This document shows positions 1 through 5,196 of a stretch of 6,034 nt of DNA, in pieces; within the stretch, counting starts at the first letter, position 1, and every line of letters begins with the position of its first letter. The notes beneath the pieces were generated by a model. The model searched no databases and was not told the DNA's origin. It saw only the letters and a list, made by a program, of their open reading frames with translations. Source of the stretch: Candidatus Bathyarchaeota archaeon (GTDB lineage: Archaea; Thermoproteota; Bathyarchaeia; Bathyarchaeales; Bathyarchaeaceae). The position numbers and the translations under genes are program-made. Where the stretch lies: contig JAOUPL010000070.1 of the NCBI GenBank assembly GCA_029879825.1, positions 1 to 6,034 of the forward strand. Direction: 5' to 3'.

Positions 1-533
1 GCCTTGGGATCCGTCTGACAGCAAACTGCAACGCATTCTGCGATGTCACCGCATGTGATAAATGTTTTAGCCCCGTTGATTACCCATTCATCTCCATCTT
101 TCACTGCAGTTGTATCTAAACCCACCATTCCAGCGTCAGAACCATGGTTGGGCTCGGTAAGCGCCATCGCGCATACGATTTCGCCTTTGCATATTCTCGG
201 AATGTATTTTTTCTTTTGTTCTTCGGAGCCGAACTTTGCGACTAATGTAGCAAAAGGACCTCCATCCCATAGTATTGCGGAAAGTGTTGAGTCTACCCTG
301 TTAAATTCTTCTGCAATCAAACATTCTTCGATGCAACCTAGTCCCTGCCCCCCGTATTCTTCGGGAAGAGAAATGCCGCTGAAGCCTAGCCTAGCTGCTT
401 TCCTCAATAACTCCCATGGAAATTCGTAATTTTCATCGCATTCCCTTCCTTTTTCGGATGTAAATTCCTTTTCTGCAAATTCACGGGCCGACCTTTGGAT
501 AAGCAGTTGTTCCTCGGTTAATTCAAATCTCAC
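1..533 (-). CDS. acyl-CoA dehydrogenase, N-terminal part (3' end cut by the window edge)
   Basis: This is an FAD-dependent acyl-CoA dehydrogenase, which makes the alpha,beta double bond of an acyl-CoA in beta-oxidation or branched amino-acid breakdown and passes electrons to ETF. Reading the minus strand from a GTG at 533 gives 177 uninterrupted codons to the edge. The N-terminal helical domain starts MRFELTEEQL, followed by PEEYGGQGL (residues 57-65). The family flavin-binding signature ALTEPNHGSD is at 124-133, and WVINGAKTFIT (150-160) begins the beta domain. The catalytic glutamate would lie in the missing C-terminal half, so acyl-chain specificity cannot be told. GTG is chosen because GAGGGTGAT ends 3 nt upstream and the ACD N-terminus aligns from there. 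It lies 148 nt behind the wHTH gene on the same strand and probably has its own promoter (TATA-like element at 619-632). The family call is very secure; the substrate is unknown. Confidence 0.95.
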   Translation of the reverse strand, partial: MRFELTEEQLLIQRSAREFAEKEFTSEKGRECDENYEFPWELLRKAARLGFSGISLPEEYGGQGLGCIEECLIAEEFNRVDSTLSAILWDGGPFATLVAKFGSEEQKKKYIPRICKGEIVCAMALTEPNHGSDAGMVGLDTTAVKDGDEWVINGAKTFITCGDIAECVAVCCQTDPK

Positions 534-536
534 TTT

Positions 537-545
537 ATCACCCTC
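537..545 (-). promoter_or_regulatory. ribosome-binding site of the acyl-CoA dehydrogenase
   Basis: The minus strand reads GAGGGTGAT, with GGTGAT matching the archaeal anti-SD and ending 3 nt before the GTG at 533. It supports GTG as the start, since no ATG in a sensible position is nearby. Confidence 0.6.
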
Positions 546-618
546 TCTGATTTTGCCTCAAACCTCAACTACCCAATGTTTTTCTTCTCAATTCTTTGTT
601 AATCAACGCAGCCTTGAC

Positions 619-632
619 CTTAAATAGGTTTA
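619..632 (-). promoter_or_regulatory. candidate TATA/BRE promoter of the acyl-CoA dehydrogenase gene
   Basis: On the minus strand the sequence reads TAAACCTATTTAAG, an A-rich BRE-like stretch followed by a TATA-like TATTTAAG. Transcription would begin about 25 nt downstream, near position 600, leaving a leader of roughly 65 nt that contains the SD at 537-545. The match to the archaeal consensus is moderate. No T-run terminator separates the gene from the upstream wHTH gene, so readthrough from that gene is also possible. Confidence 0.4.
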
Positions 633-637
633 TGGGT

Positions 638-663
638 GCATTCAGAATCGCGCGCGCATTCAG
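638..663 (-). repeat. direct octamer repeat around a CG-alternating tract, upstream of the acd TATA element
   Basis: The octamer CTGAATGC (minus-strand reading; GCATTCAG on plus) occurs at 638-645 and 656-663, with repeat starts 18 bp apart. The alternating CGCGCGCGC lies at 649-657 between and partly within them. The repeat sits directly upstream of the TATA-like element of the acyl-CoA dehydrogenase promoter, where archaeal activators often bind, so it may be a regulator site. That role is inference from position only. Confidence 0.35.
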
Positions 664-681
664 CTTTTTGTCCATGCCATA

Positions 682-1194
682 TTACGGCTTCTTCTTTTCT
701 TTTGTAAGCCAGTCCGCCAACGTAATCTTATTCGTATTGTAGTATTTCTCAGCTGAAACAATGCCTCTTTTTGCTAACCTAAAAAGTACCCTATGGGTCT
801 TCACCCGTGAGAGACCAGTCTTCCACCGAATATCCTTCTGTAACATCATCCCACCCTCAGCAACCAAAGTCTCAACCACTTTCCTCTCGTCGTCATTCAA
901 AACTCGCAAAACCGCGCCAAGGGGTGATTCTCCTTTTTCAACAGTTGGCACAGAGGAAGGCTTTTCCTCGAGCTTCCCACTGCTGAGCTCTGGAAAAACG
1001 AGAGCATACCCCAACACAGCCACCACAACAACAAGCGGCACAACAAACAAAACAAGCCAGAAAGACCTTGGAACCTCTGCAACCATCCCGTGACCCCTTC
1101 CACCAAAACCACCTTCAAACCCAAAAAATAACAAGCCAATAAGGCTAGCTACAAGGGCAACCACCAGAATGAAAATCAAAGTTCCGGAACGCAT
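682..1194 (-). CDS. membrane-anchored winged-helix transcriptional regulator
   Basis: This 170-residue protein has two hydrophobic segments, about residues 5-26 and 44-68. They are separated by a short glycine-rich loop with Arg and His (27-37, GGFGGRGHG). A charged linker (69-90) leads into a C-terminal winged helix-turn-helix (about 92-165), where LQKDIRWKTGLSRVKTHRVL (118-137) is the likely HTH with its recognition helix and KYYNTNKITL (150-159) the wing. A MarR/IclR-like DNA-binding fold on two membrane segments is a familiar archaeal layout. With both termini inside, the HTH faces the cytoplasm and the Gly/His loop faces outside, so it could be a one-component membrane sensor. The ATG at 1194 lacks a good SD; the shared TATA at 1229-1236 would give a very short leader. 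It is divergent from the secreted protein gene and probably controls it and itself through the GTTTC/GAAAC sites between them (inference). The ligand is unknown. Confidence 0.85.
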   Translation of the reverse strand: MRSGTLIFILVVALVASLIGLLFFGFEGGFGGRGHGMVAEVPRSFWLVLFVVPLVVVVAVLGYALVFPELSSGKLEEKPSSVPTVEKGESPLGAVLRVLNDDERKVVETLVAEGGMMLQKDIRWKTGLSRVKTHRVLFRLAKRGIVSAEKYYNTNKITLADWLTKEKKKP

Positions 1195-1259
1195 GTTTCA
1201 CTCAAGAAACCTAAAGACGAAACACTCCTTATAAGTTGTTTCAAAATCTGAAACGTTTC
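1195..1259. promoter_or_regulatory. GTTTC/GAAAC operator array in the divergent promoter
   Basis: Six exact 5-bp half-sites occur within 65 bp: GTTTC at 1195, 1238 and 1255, and GAAAC at 1206, 1219 and 1250. They pair into dyads. The clearest is GTTTCAAAATCTGAAAC (1238-1254; 6-bp arms, 5-bp spacer). The others are GTTTC/GAAAC at 1195-1210 with a 6-bp spacer, the perfect 10-bp palindrome GAAACGTTTC at 1250-1259, and a wide pair (1219-1223 with 1238-1242) that brackets the TATA box. Sites touch the regulator's start codon on one side and the expected transcription start of the secreted protein gene on the other. The array most simply reads as a multi-site operator for a dimeric wHTH protein, with the neighbouring regulator as first candidate. 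Confidence 0.65.
1229..1236. promoter_or_regulatory. self-complementary TATA box shared by the divergent genes
   Basis: CTTATAAG reads the same on both strands and is the only convincing TATA-like element between the divergent genes. Rightward, initiation about 25 nt downstream would fall near 1258, giving a leader of about 70 nt with the SD at 1317-1324. Leftward, initiation would fall near 1206, giving a leader of only about a dozen nucleotides. The flank on the minus strand (GAAACAA before the box) is the more BRE-like. Which direction is used, or both, cannot be decided from sequence. Confidence 0.5.
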
Positions 1260-1316
1260 GTTACACCAACCATCTAAACGACGCGAAAACCATGATTTTC
1301 TTCTGAACAAAAGATT

Positions 1317-1324
1317 GGAGGTGA
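1317..1324 (+). promoter_or_regulatory. strong archaeal Shine-Dalgarno of the secreted protein gene
   Basis: GGAGGTGA is a full match to the archaeal anti-SD, 6 nt before the ATG at 1331. It fixes that start over the internal ATGs at codons 5 and 7 and predicts efficient translation. Confidence 0.8.
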
Positions 1325-1330
1325 GAACTA

Positions 1331-1696
1331 ATGAACGGAAAAATGAAAATGATTGCGGTAATAGCGTTGGCCCTAGGCGTATTATCTATGGCGTTCTTGG
1401 CTGCACCCATCCAAGCCTACGTACACGGAGCTGGTAGCGGCGCCTTACTTCAGGCACAGGACCAAGATAGACTTAGAACTCAGGACTGCGACTGCAATGG
1501 TGACATGCTCCAGACGCAAGAACAAGAAAGGCTGAGAACACAGAATTGCAACTGCACCTGTAATTGCACACAAACACAATGCCATAACAGAGAAAGAACC
1601 AACGAATGTGTCGCAAACGAAATCTGCAACTGCACAATGAACTTAGAACAGTACAGATGCCAATACAGAGAAAGAACAAGAAGCCTAGGAGACTGA
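1331..1696 (+). CDS. small secreted cysteine-rich protein with four QxQ...RxRT repeats, function unknown
   Basis: I do not recognise a family for this 121-residue protein. A signal peptide is clear: basic start (MNGKMKM), hydrophobic core at about 8-25, and probable cleavage after A29 (PIQA-Y). There is no lipobox and no C-terminal anchor, so the mature protein of about 92 residues should be exported. It contains four repeats beginning at Q41, Q61, Q81 and Q107 (e.g. QTQEQERLRTQNC at 61-73). The first three are exactly 20 residues apart; the fourth follows a 6-residue insertion. All eleven cysteines are in the mature part (53, 55, 73, 75, 77, 79, 84, 93, 99, 101, 110), many as CxC runs. Three NCT glycosylation sequons (N74, N78, N100) each have a cysteine in the middle. 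Metal binding, disulfide cross-linking or a redox role are all possible. It has a perfect SD, an operator-rich promoter shared with the membrane wHTH gene, and its own terminator. Confidence 0.85.
   Translation: MNGKMKMIAVIALALGVLSMAFLAAPIQAYVHGAGSGALLQAQDQDRLRTQDCDCNGDMLQTQEQERLRTQNCNCTCNCTQTQCHNRERTNECVANEICNCTMNLEQYRCQYRERTRSLGD
1451..1687 (+). repeat. four in-frame repeats inside the secreted protein gene
   Basis: Repeat cores of 13 codons lie at 1451-1489, 1511-1549, 1571-1609 and 1649-1687. Conserved positions are Q-x-[Q/R] at the start and R-x-R-T at core positions 7-10. The first two are nearly identical at protein level (QAQDQDRLRTQDC and QTQEQERLRTQNC), while the later two have diverged and gained a cysteine at core position 4. 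This pattern suggests growth by tandem duplication of a 60-bp unit. Confidence 0.75.
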
Positions 1697-1738
1697 TGAG
1701 ATTCCGTAAAACAATCTCAATCCCTCAGCCCTTTTTTT
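1697..1738 (+). terminator. hairpin plus T-run after the secreted protein gene
   Basis: TGAGATT (1697-1703) pairs perfectly with AATCTCA (1713-1719) around a 9-nt loop, directly after the stop codon. A run of seven T follows at 1732-1738, 12 nt past the stem. In archaea the T-run itself is the main termination signal, so the T-run is the firmer part of this call and the hairpin may only protect the 3' end. Confidence 0.6.
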
Positions 1739-1753
1739 ATGTGCACACATAAA
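1736..1753. repeat. short AT-rich inverted repeat between convergent genes
   Basis: TTTATGTG and CACATAAA form 8-bp arms around CA; as RNA, a 7-bp stem with a GCAC loop is feasible. It lies just past the T-run of the secreted protein gene. The minus-strand reading continues into A rather than T, so it does not serve as a terminator for the DUF1667 operon. The role is unknown and it may be chance. The remainder up to 1818 holds nothing else I can identify. Confidence 0.3.
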
Positions 1754-1818
1754 TACTTAGCGTGCGACTACCACGAAAAGACGTTACCGATCGTGTTTAA
1801 AGCCGTGTTCGAGTCTCT

Positions 1819-2202
1819 TCACCTTTCTTTTACTCGATCCAAGTCTCTCGTAGCAACAATGTCAACTCCTAAACCGAGGGGGTTTTTAGCAATTATTTCA
1901 CCTGCCTGTACCGGAGCGTCGACCACAACGTTAGCCAATTCTAAAACGCAGTCCATTATCTTGTCTTTTGGGATAGGCTGAGTTGACCGTACAGGCAACA
2001 CCGGGATCACCGCTCCTTTAATTCTGACCGTTGTGAAGAAATCTCTCACGGGTGCCTCAAGTTCTCTTCTAACATACTCTTCTCCCCGCGGGCACTCGAG
2101 GCCTTCAATTTCAGTTATTTTTCCGTTTTTCATGGTTAACCTCGCTCTGCATCCCACAGGACAAATAATGCAGGTTATAACTCGCGCCTCTTTTTTCTTC
2201 AC
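1819..2202 (-). CDS. DUF1667 (COG3862) cysteine-motif protein of the dehydrogenase operon
   Basis: This 127-residue protein carries CIICPVGC at 11-18 and a fourth cysteine in LECPRGEEY (C37), the CxxCPxGC...C pattern of the DUF1667/COG3862 family. The motif resembles the N-terminal iron-sulfur site of molybdopterin oxidoreductases and could hold a [4Fe-4S] cluster or zinc, but its exact role is not established. The rest has the family's PVRDFFTTVRIKGA (51-64) and VLPVRSTQPIPKD (68-80) segments. From memory, the family is found beside glycerol-3-phosphate dehydrogenase-like and FAD oxidoreductase genes in thermophiles such as Thermotoga, which is the order here. The GTG start shares a 4-nt GTGA overlap with the stop of the preceding gene, indicating translational coupling. 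It is the last gene of the operon; no clear terminator follows. Confidence 0.88.
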   Translation of the reverse strand: MKKKEARVITCIICPVGCRARLTMKNGKITEIEGLECPRGEEYVRRELEAPVRDFFTTVRIKGAVIPVLPVRSTQPIPKDKIMDCVLELANVVVDAPVQAGEIIAKNPLGLGVDIVATRDLDRVKER

Positions 2203-3452
2203 GGTTCCGTCTCCTCCTCAATGCTAATTTCTAATTCATCTCTCTTTTCCAGCTTCTCAAGTGCTTTCTCAGTAAGATTAATGACGACCATCTCTGGAGG
2301 CCTTACCACACGTTTCGGTATACTCAAGTTTCCCATTTTCACTTTTACATTTCGCATGGGTTTTTTCACTCTTAAATGAAGGGCAACTGGTTCCTCACCG
2401 CTAATTATCTGTGGCACCACGGACTTCACGTTATCTCCAGCTTTCAAAGCTATTTTCTTACGCAATGAAGGTAATTCGTTCAAGACATGTCTAGCAGCGC
2501 TTTCCCCAGCCAATTCACCTGCCTGGGTCACGTAGTCAACCAAGTCGTAAACGTGAACAGCGTTTCCGCAACTAAAAATTCCTTGAACAGAGGTTTCCAT
2601 AAGCTCGTTAGCGACGGGTCCCCCTGTTGCCGGATCCAAAACGATGCCTGCGGTCTGTGAAAGCTCGTTCTCCGGAATTAAGCCCACCGAAAGTATCAAC
2701 GTGTCACATTCTATCGTTCTTTCTGTTTCTTGGATGGGCCTCCAATTTGCATCTACTTTAGCCACGGTTACCGCCTCTACCCTGTCAGTACCGTGAATTG
2801 ACGTTACGGTGTGCTCCAACAACAATGGGATGTTGAAATCCTCTAGACATTGAACTACGTTTCTGCTCAATCCACTAGCGTAGGGTAATATCTCCACCAC
2901 AGCCTCCACCTTTGCTCCTTCCATGACGAATCTTCTTGCCATTATTAAACCGACGTCACCTGAACCCAAAATAACAACCTTAGCGCCTGGCATGTAACCT
3001 TCAATGTCCATGAGTCTCTGTGCGGTTCCAGCAGTTAAGATCCCCGCTGGTCTAGTTCCAGCTATACCCAGCGCACCCCTTGTTCTCTCCCGACACCCCA
3101 TGGCCAAGACTATTGCTTTGGCTCGAAGCTCTAACAGACCATCAACACTGTTAACGGCTATAATTTTCTTGTCAGGCGTGATTTCAAGAACCATCGTATC
3201 TAGCTTAGATTCGATCCGCAAATCCTCCACTTTTTTGATAAAACGAGAGATATACTCCGGGCCGGTGAGGTTCTCCTTGAAGTAACGTAACCCAAAACCG
3301 GTGTGAATGCACTGAGGAAGGATCCCTCCAAGTTCCTCATTGCGCTCAAGGATTACAATGTTTTCTATCCCCTTTTCTTTGGCCTTGATGGCAGCTGCTA
3401 ATCCTGCGGCGCCTCCACCTATCACAGCTATATCGATTTCCCGCTTAACCAA
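2199..3452 (-). CDS. FAD/NAD(P)-dependent oxidoreductase, partner of the GlpA-like subunit
   Basis: This is a two-dinucleotide-domain flavoprotein of the pyridine nucleotide-disulfide oxidoreductase fold (COG0446-like). Counting from a GTG at 3461 (420 residues), it has an FAD-binding GGGAAG (15-20), an ATG-like motif MGCRERTR (121-128), a second Rossmann GSGDVG (166-171), and the FAD-contact motif GIFSCGNAVHVYDLVD (294-309). LPQCIHTGFG (48-57) and GTRPAGILTAGTAQR (135-149) are typical of the subgroup encoded beside GlpA-like dehydrogenases. The last 85 residues form a separate C-terminal extension. It probably moves electrons between the [2Fe-2S] domain of the upstream gene product and NAD(P) or the CCG protein. 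I prefer the TTG at 3452 (417 residues) because GAGGTG lies 6 nt before it; the GTG at 3461 sits inside that SD and has none of its own. The gene overlaps the previous one by 8 bp. Confidence 0.9.
   Translation of the reverse strand: MVKREIDIAVIGGGAAGLAAAIKAKEKGIENIVILERNEELGGILPQCIHTGFGLRYFKENLTGPEYISRFIKKVEDLRIESKLDTMVLEITPDKKIIAVNSVDGLLELRAKAIVLAMGCRERTRGALGIAGTRPAGILTAGTAQRLMDIEGYMPGAKVVILGSGDVGLIMARRFVMEGAKVEAVVEILPYASGLSRNVVQCLEDFNIPLLLEHTVTSIHGTDRVEAVTVAKVDANWRPIQETERTIECDTLILSVGLIPENELSQTAGIVLDPATGGPVANELMETSVQGIFSCGNAVHVYDLVDYVTQAGELAGESAARHVLNELPSLRKKIALKAGDNVKSVVPQIISGEEPVALHLRVKKPMRNVKVKMGNLSIPKRVVRPPEMVVINLTEKALEKLEKRDELEISIEEETEP
2211..2219 (-). promoter_or_regulatory. purine-rich SD of the DUF1667 gene inside the upstream coding region
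   Basis: GAGGAGGAG on the minus strand lies 8 nt before the GTG at 2202, and also encodes the Glu-rich tail of the upstream oxidoreductase. It supports the GTG start at the overlapping GTGA junction. Confidence 0.45.
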
Positions 3453-5184
3453 CCTGTCCACCTCGAAGCAAAAGTTGCTTCATTTCGTAAGGCAATAGTT
3501 CAGTACCTCTGCCTCGTTTGGTTACATGCTCGATTGGAATCTGTAGTTCTTTAGCTAAGATTTTGATAACATGTGGCGTACAAAAACCACCTTGACATCT
3601 TCCCATGCCAGCCCTTGTTCGGAATTTAATCCCATCCATAGTAGTAGCTCCTCGCCTTATGGCCTCTATGATTTCTACTTCAGTCACATGTTCGCAACGG
3701 CAAACCACGTGCCCATACTTCGGGTCTTCAGCAATCAGTCTTTCTCTTTCCTTGTTTGTCAGAGCGTGAAAAGAAGGAGGAGCTTTTCGCATCGGATTGA
3801 AATCTGGCTTCTCCTCTAAATGAAGCCCTTCCTTCCGCAGGATCTCTAAGACCATTTCAGCGATGGCTGGTGCAGATGCGGTGCCAGGCGATTGAATGCC
3901 TGCTACATTAATTAGTCCCTTCACTTTTCGAGAGGGAGCGATGTGGAAGTCTTCGGTGTATGTTGCCGCCCTTAGCCCTGCGAAGGCTGTAATCATCGCC
4001 TCTTTTGGAATATTGGGAACAAATTGCGAAAATTTCTCCCAGACAATTTCTATTCCTCTCTTCGTGGTGCCTGTGGCTTTTTTGTAGGGTACCTCTTCAG
4101 CGTTAGGTCCCCAGATGGAATTTCCGTCAATAGATAGCGCGATTCCTCCACCCTTCGTATAAGGGTCAGATTTTAATGTCGCTGGAGCCAAGTTATGTGA
4201 ATAGAGGCTACTGAACTTAGAGTCGAAGATCACCATTTCTCCCCTTCTTGGGTGAATCGTAAACTCTCTCGCCCCAGCCATTTCAGCTATTTCGTCAGAG
4301 TAAAGCCCTGCAGCGTTTACCAAAAACTTCGTCAAAATAGTTCCACGATCTGTCACCGCCTCTTTTATTTGACTATCTTTCACTATGACATCTGTGACTT
4401 CAGTATCGAGCAGAAGTTTCACGCCATTCATCACAGCGTTTTCCGCAAGAGCTATGGCGGCGAGATAAGGGGAGGTAGATCCGTAGGTTGGAAAAAACAA
4501 AGCTGCAAGAGCTTTTTCAGTTATCCGGGGCTCTAGACGGAAAACTTCCTCCCTATCTCGAATTATCTCCACCGGAACGCCATGTTGTTTTGCAAGGTCC
4601 TCAACGAAGTCGAGCATAGGAAGAAGATCTTCCTCTGTCACTATGGCTAAGAGACCCGTACGCTTGAAGGGAAAATCGAGTTCTTGCGCTAATTTATCGT
4701 ACATGGCGTTTCCACGCACGCATAGTTTGGCTTTCAGCGATTTAGGATCTACGTCAACTCCAGCGAAACCGTGAACCCAACCCGGATTTGCTTTGCTTTG
4801 CCCCCAAGCTACATCCGCCTCTTTTTCCACGACTACGACTTCAAGATCAAAGCGGGAAAGCTCTCTGGCGATAGACGCGCCTACGATTCCTGCACCAACT
4901 ATGACCACATCGACTTTCATTCCATCCCAAGAGGCTTTTTCTTTGATCTTTCTCTTCTTCTTTGGTCGCGGCAAGGATTTCGGCCAAACTCTGTTCACGA
5001 CTCCACGTACTCCAGCCACGCCCGCAGCAAGACGCCCCAACGCCACAACTTGTTCCCATCTCTCTGCTTCACCCTCAAGATGAACAGTGCCGTCCTCACA
5101 TGAAACATTCAGTTGAAGCTTCGACAGTTCAGGGTCTCGAGAAAACTCTGTTTTAAGCTTCTGAACTATTTCCTTGTCACTCAA
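3445..5184 (-). CDS. GlpA-like FAD-dependent dehydrogenase with N-terminal BON domain and C-terminal BFD-type [2Fe-2S] domain
   Basis: Three parts are visible in 579 residues. Residues 1-70 form a BON domain (NVSCEDGTVHLEGEAERWEQ at 26-45, then a GVRGVVNRV end). A Lys/Arg-rich linker (71-88) follows. From 89 a DAO-fold oxidoreductase begins with VDVVIVGAGIVGASIA (91-106), with E120 positioned for the FAD ribose and AGIQSPGTASAPAIAEM at 428-444 near the flavin. Residues about 488-545 are a BFD-like [2Fe-2S] domain with CRC (495, 497) and CQGGFC (530, 535). DAO plus BFD is the architecture of anaerobic glycerol-3-phosphate dehydrogenase GlpA (COG0579), so oxidation of glycerol-3-phosphate or a similar hydroxy acid is likely, but the substrate is inferred. 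The BON domain is not part of GlpA as I know it and may dock the enzyme to membrane or partner. The TTG start is fixed by AGGTGA 6 nt upstream. It lies 10 nt after the CCG gene and overlaps the next. Confidence 0.9.
   Translation of the reverse strand: MSDKEIVQKLKTEFSRDPELSKLQLNVSCEDGTVHLEGEAERWEQVVALGRLAAGVAGVRGVVNRVWPKSLPRPKKKRKIKEKASWDGMKVDVVIVGAGIVGASIARELSRFDLEVVVVEKEADVAWGQSKANPGWVHGFAGVDVDPKSLKAKLCVRGNAMYDKLAQELDFPFKRTGLLAIVTEEDLLPMLDFVEDLAKQHGVPVEIIRDREEVFRLEPRITEKALAALFFPTYGSTSPYLAAIALAENAVMNGVKLLLDTEVTDVIVKDSQIKEAVTDRGTILTKFLVNAAGLYSDEIAEMAGAREFTIHPRRGEMVIFDSKFSSLYSHNLAPATLKSDPYTKGGGIALSIDGNSIWGPNAEEVPYKKATGTTKRGIEIVWEKFSQFVPNIPKEAMITAFAGLRAATYTEDFHIAPSRKVKGLINVAGIQSPGTASAPAIAEMVLEILRKEGLHLEEKPDFNPMRKAPPSFHALTNKERERLIAEDPKYGHVVCRCEHVTEVEIIEAIRRGATTMDGIKFRTRAGMGRCQGGFCTPHVIKILAKELQIPIEHVTKRGRGTELLPYEMKQLLLRGGQVG
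3459..3464 (-). promoter_or_regulatory. SD that decides the start of the FAD/NAD(P) oxidoreductase
   Basis: GAGGTG on the minus strand is followed by 6 nt and then TTG (3452-3450), the same spacing seen for the GGAGGTGA before 1331. A GTG start at 3461 would use the last three bases of this SD as its codon, which argues against it. Confidence 0.6.
4975..5184 (-). other. segment encoding the N-terminal BON domain
   Basis: Codons 1-70 of the GlpA-like gene have the BON pattern: an amphipathic helix with alternating charge, a beta strand with DGTVHLEGEAE, a second helix rich in Ala (VALGRLAAGVAG), and a closing strand VRGVVNRVW. BON domains are known from OsmY-type proteins, mechanosensitive channels and secretins, where they are linked to membrane or polymer binding. 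Here the domain precedes a cytoplasmic flavoenzyme without any signal peptide. Confidence 0.75.
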
Positions 5185-5190
5185 AGCTTT

Positions 5191-5196
5191 TCACCT
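5191..5196 (-). promoter_or_regulatory. SD deciding the TTG start of the GlpA-like gene
   Basis: AGGTGA on the minus strand overlaps the TAG stop of the preceding CCG gene (5195-5197) and ends 6 nt before the TTG at 5184. It places the BON domain inside the translated product and indicates coupling between the two genes. Confidence 0.65.

Noticed and set aside
43..429. Open plus-strand frame opposite the acyl-CoA dehydrogenase
   Set aside because: The minus strand of the same stretch encodes a textbook ACD N-terminal domain with ALTEP/GSD; the plus frame has no recognisable protein features or SD.
761..1093. Open plus-strand frame opposite the wHTH regulator
   Set aside because: The minus-strand protein has coherent TM segments and an HTH; the plus product is Ser/Thr-rich low-complexity translation with no SD.
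1195..1259. GTTTC/GAAAC cluster considered as a CRISPR leader or repeat remnant
   Set aside because: The repeats are only 5-6 bp, alternate in orientation and lack regular spacers; a divergent-promoter operator explains them better.
1736..1753. Inverted repeat as a bidirectional terminator for the convergent genes
   Set aside because: It is preceded, not followed, by the T-run on the plus strand, and on the minus strand it is followed by A residues, so it does not fit a terminator in either direction.
1739..1818. Possible small gene or ncRNA between the convergent genes
   Set aside because: The plus frame opening at 1739 runs into antisense of the DUF1667 gene with no SD, and I see no tRNA-like or box C/D structure here.
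4774..4920. Internal ATG at 4920 as the true start of the GlpA-like protein, leaving the BON region untranslated
   Set aside because: The upstream 88 codons are open, encode a recognisable BON fold, and have an SD at the right distance from the TTG at 5184; the internal ATG has only a weak purine stretch before it.
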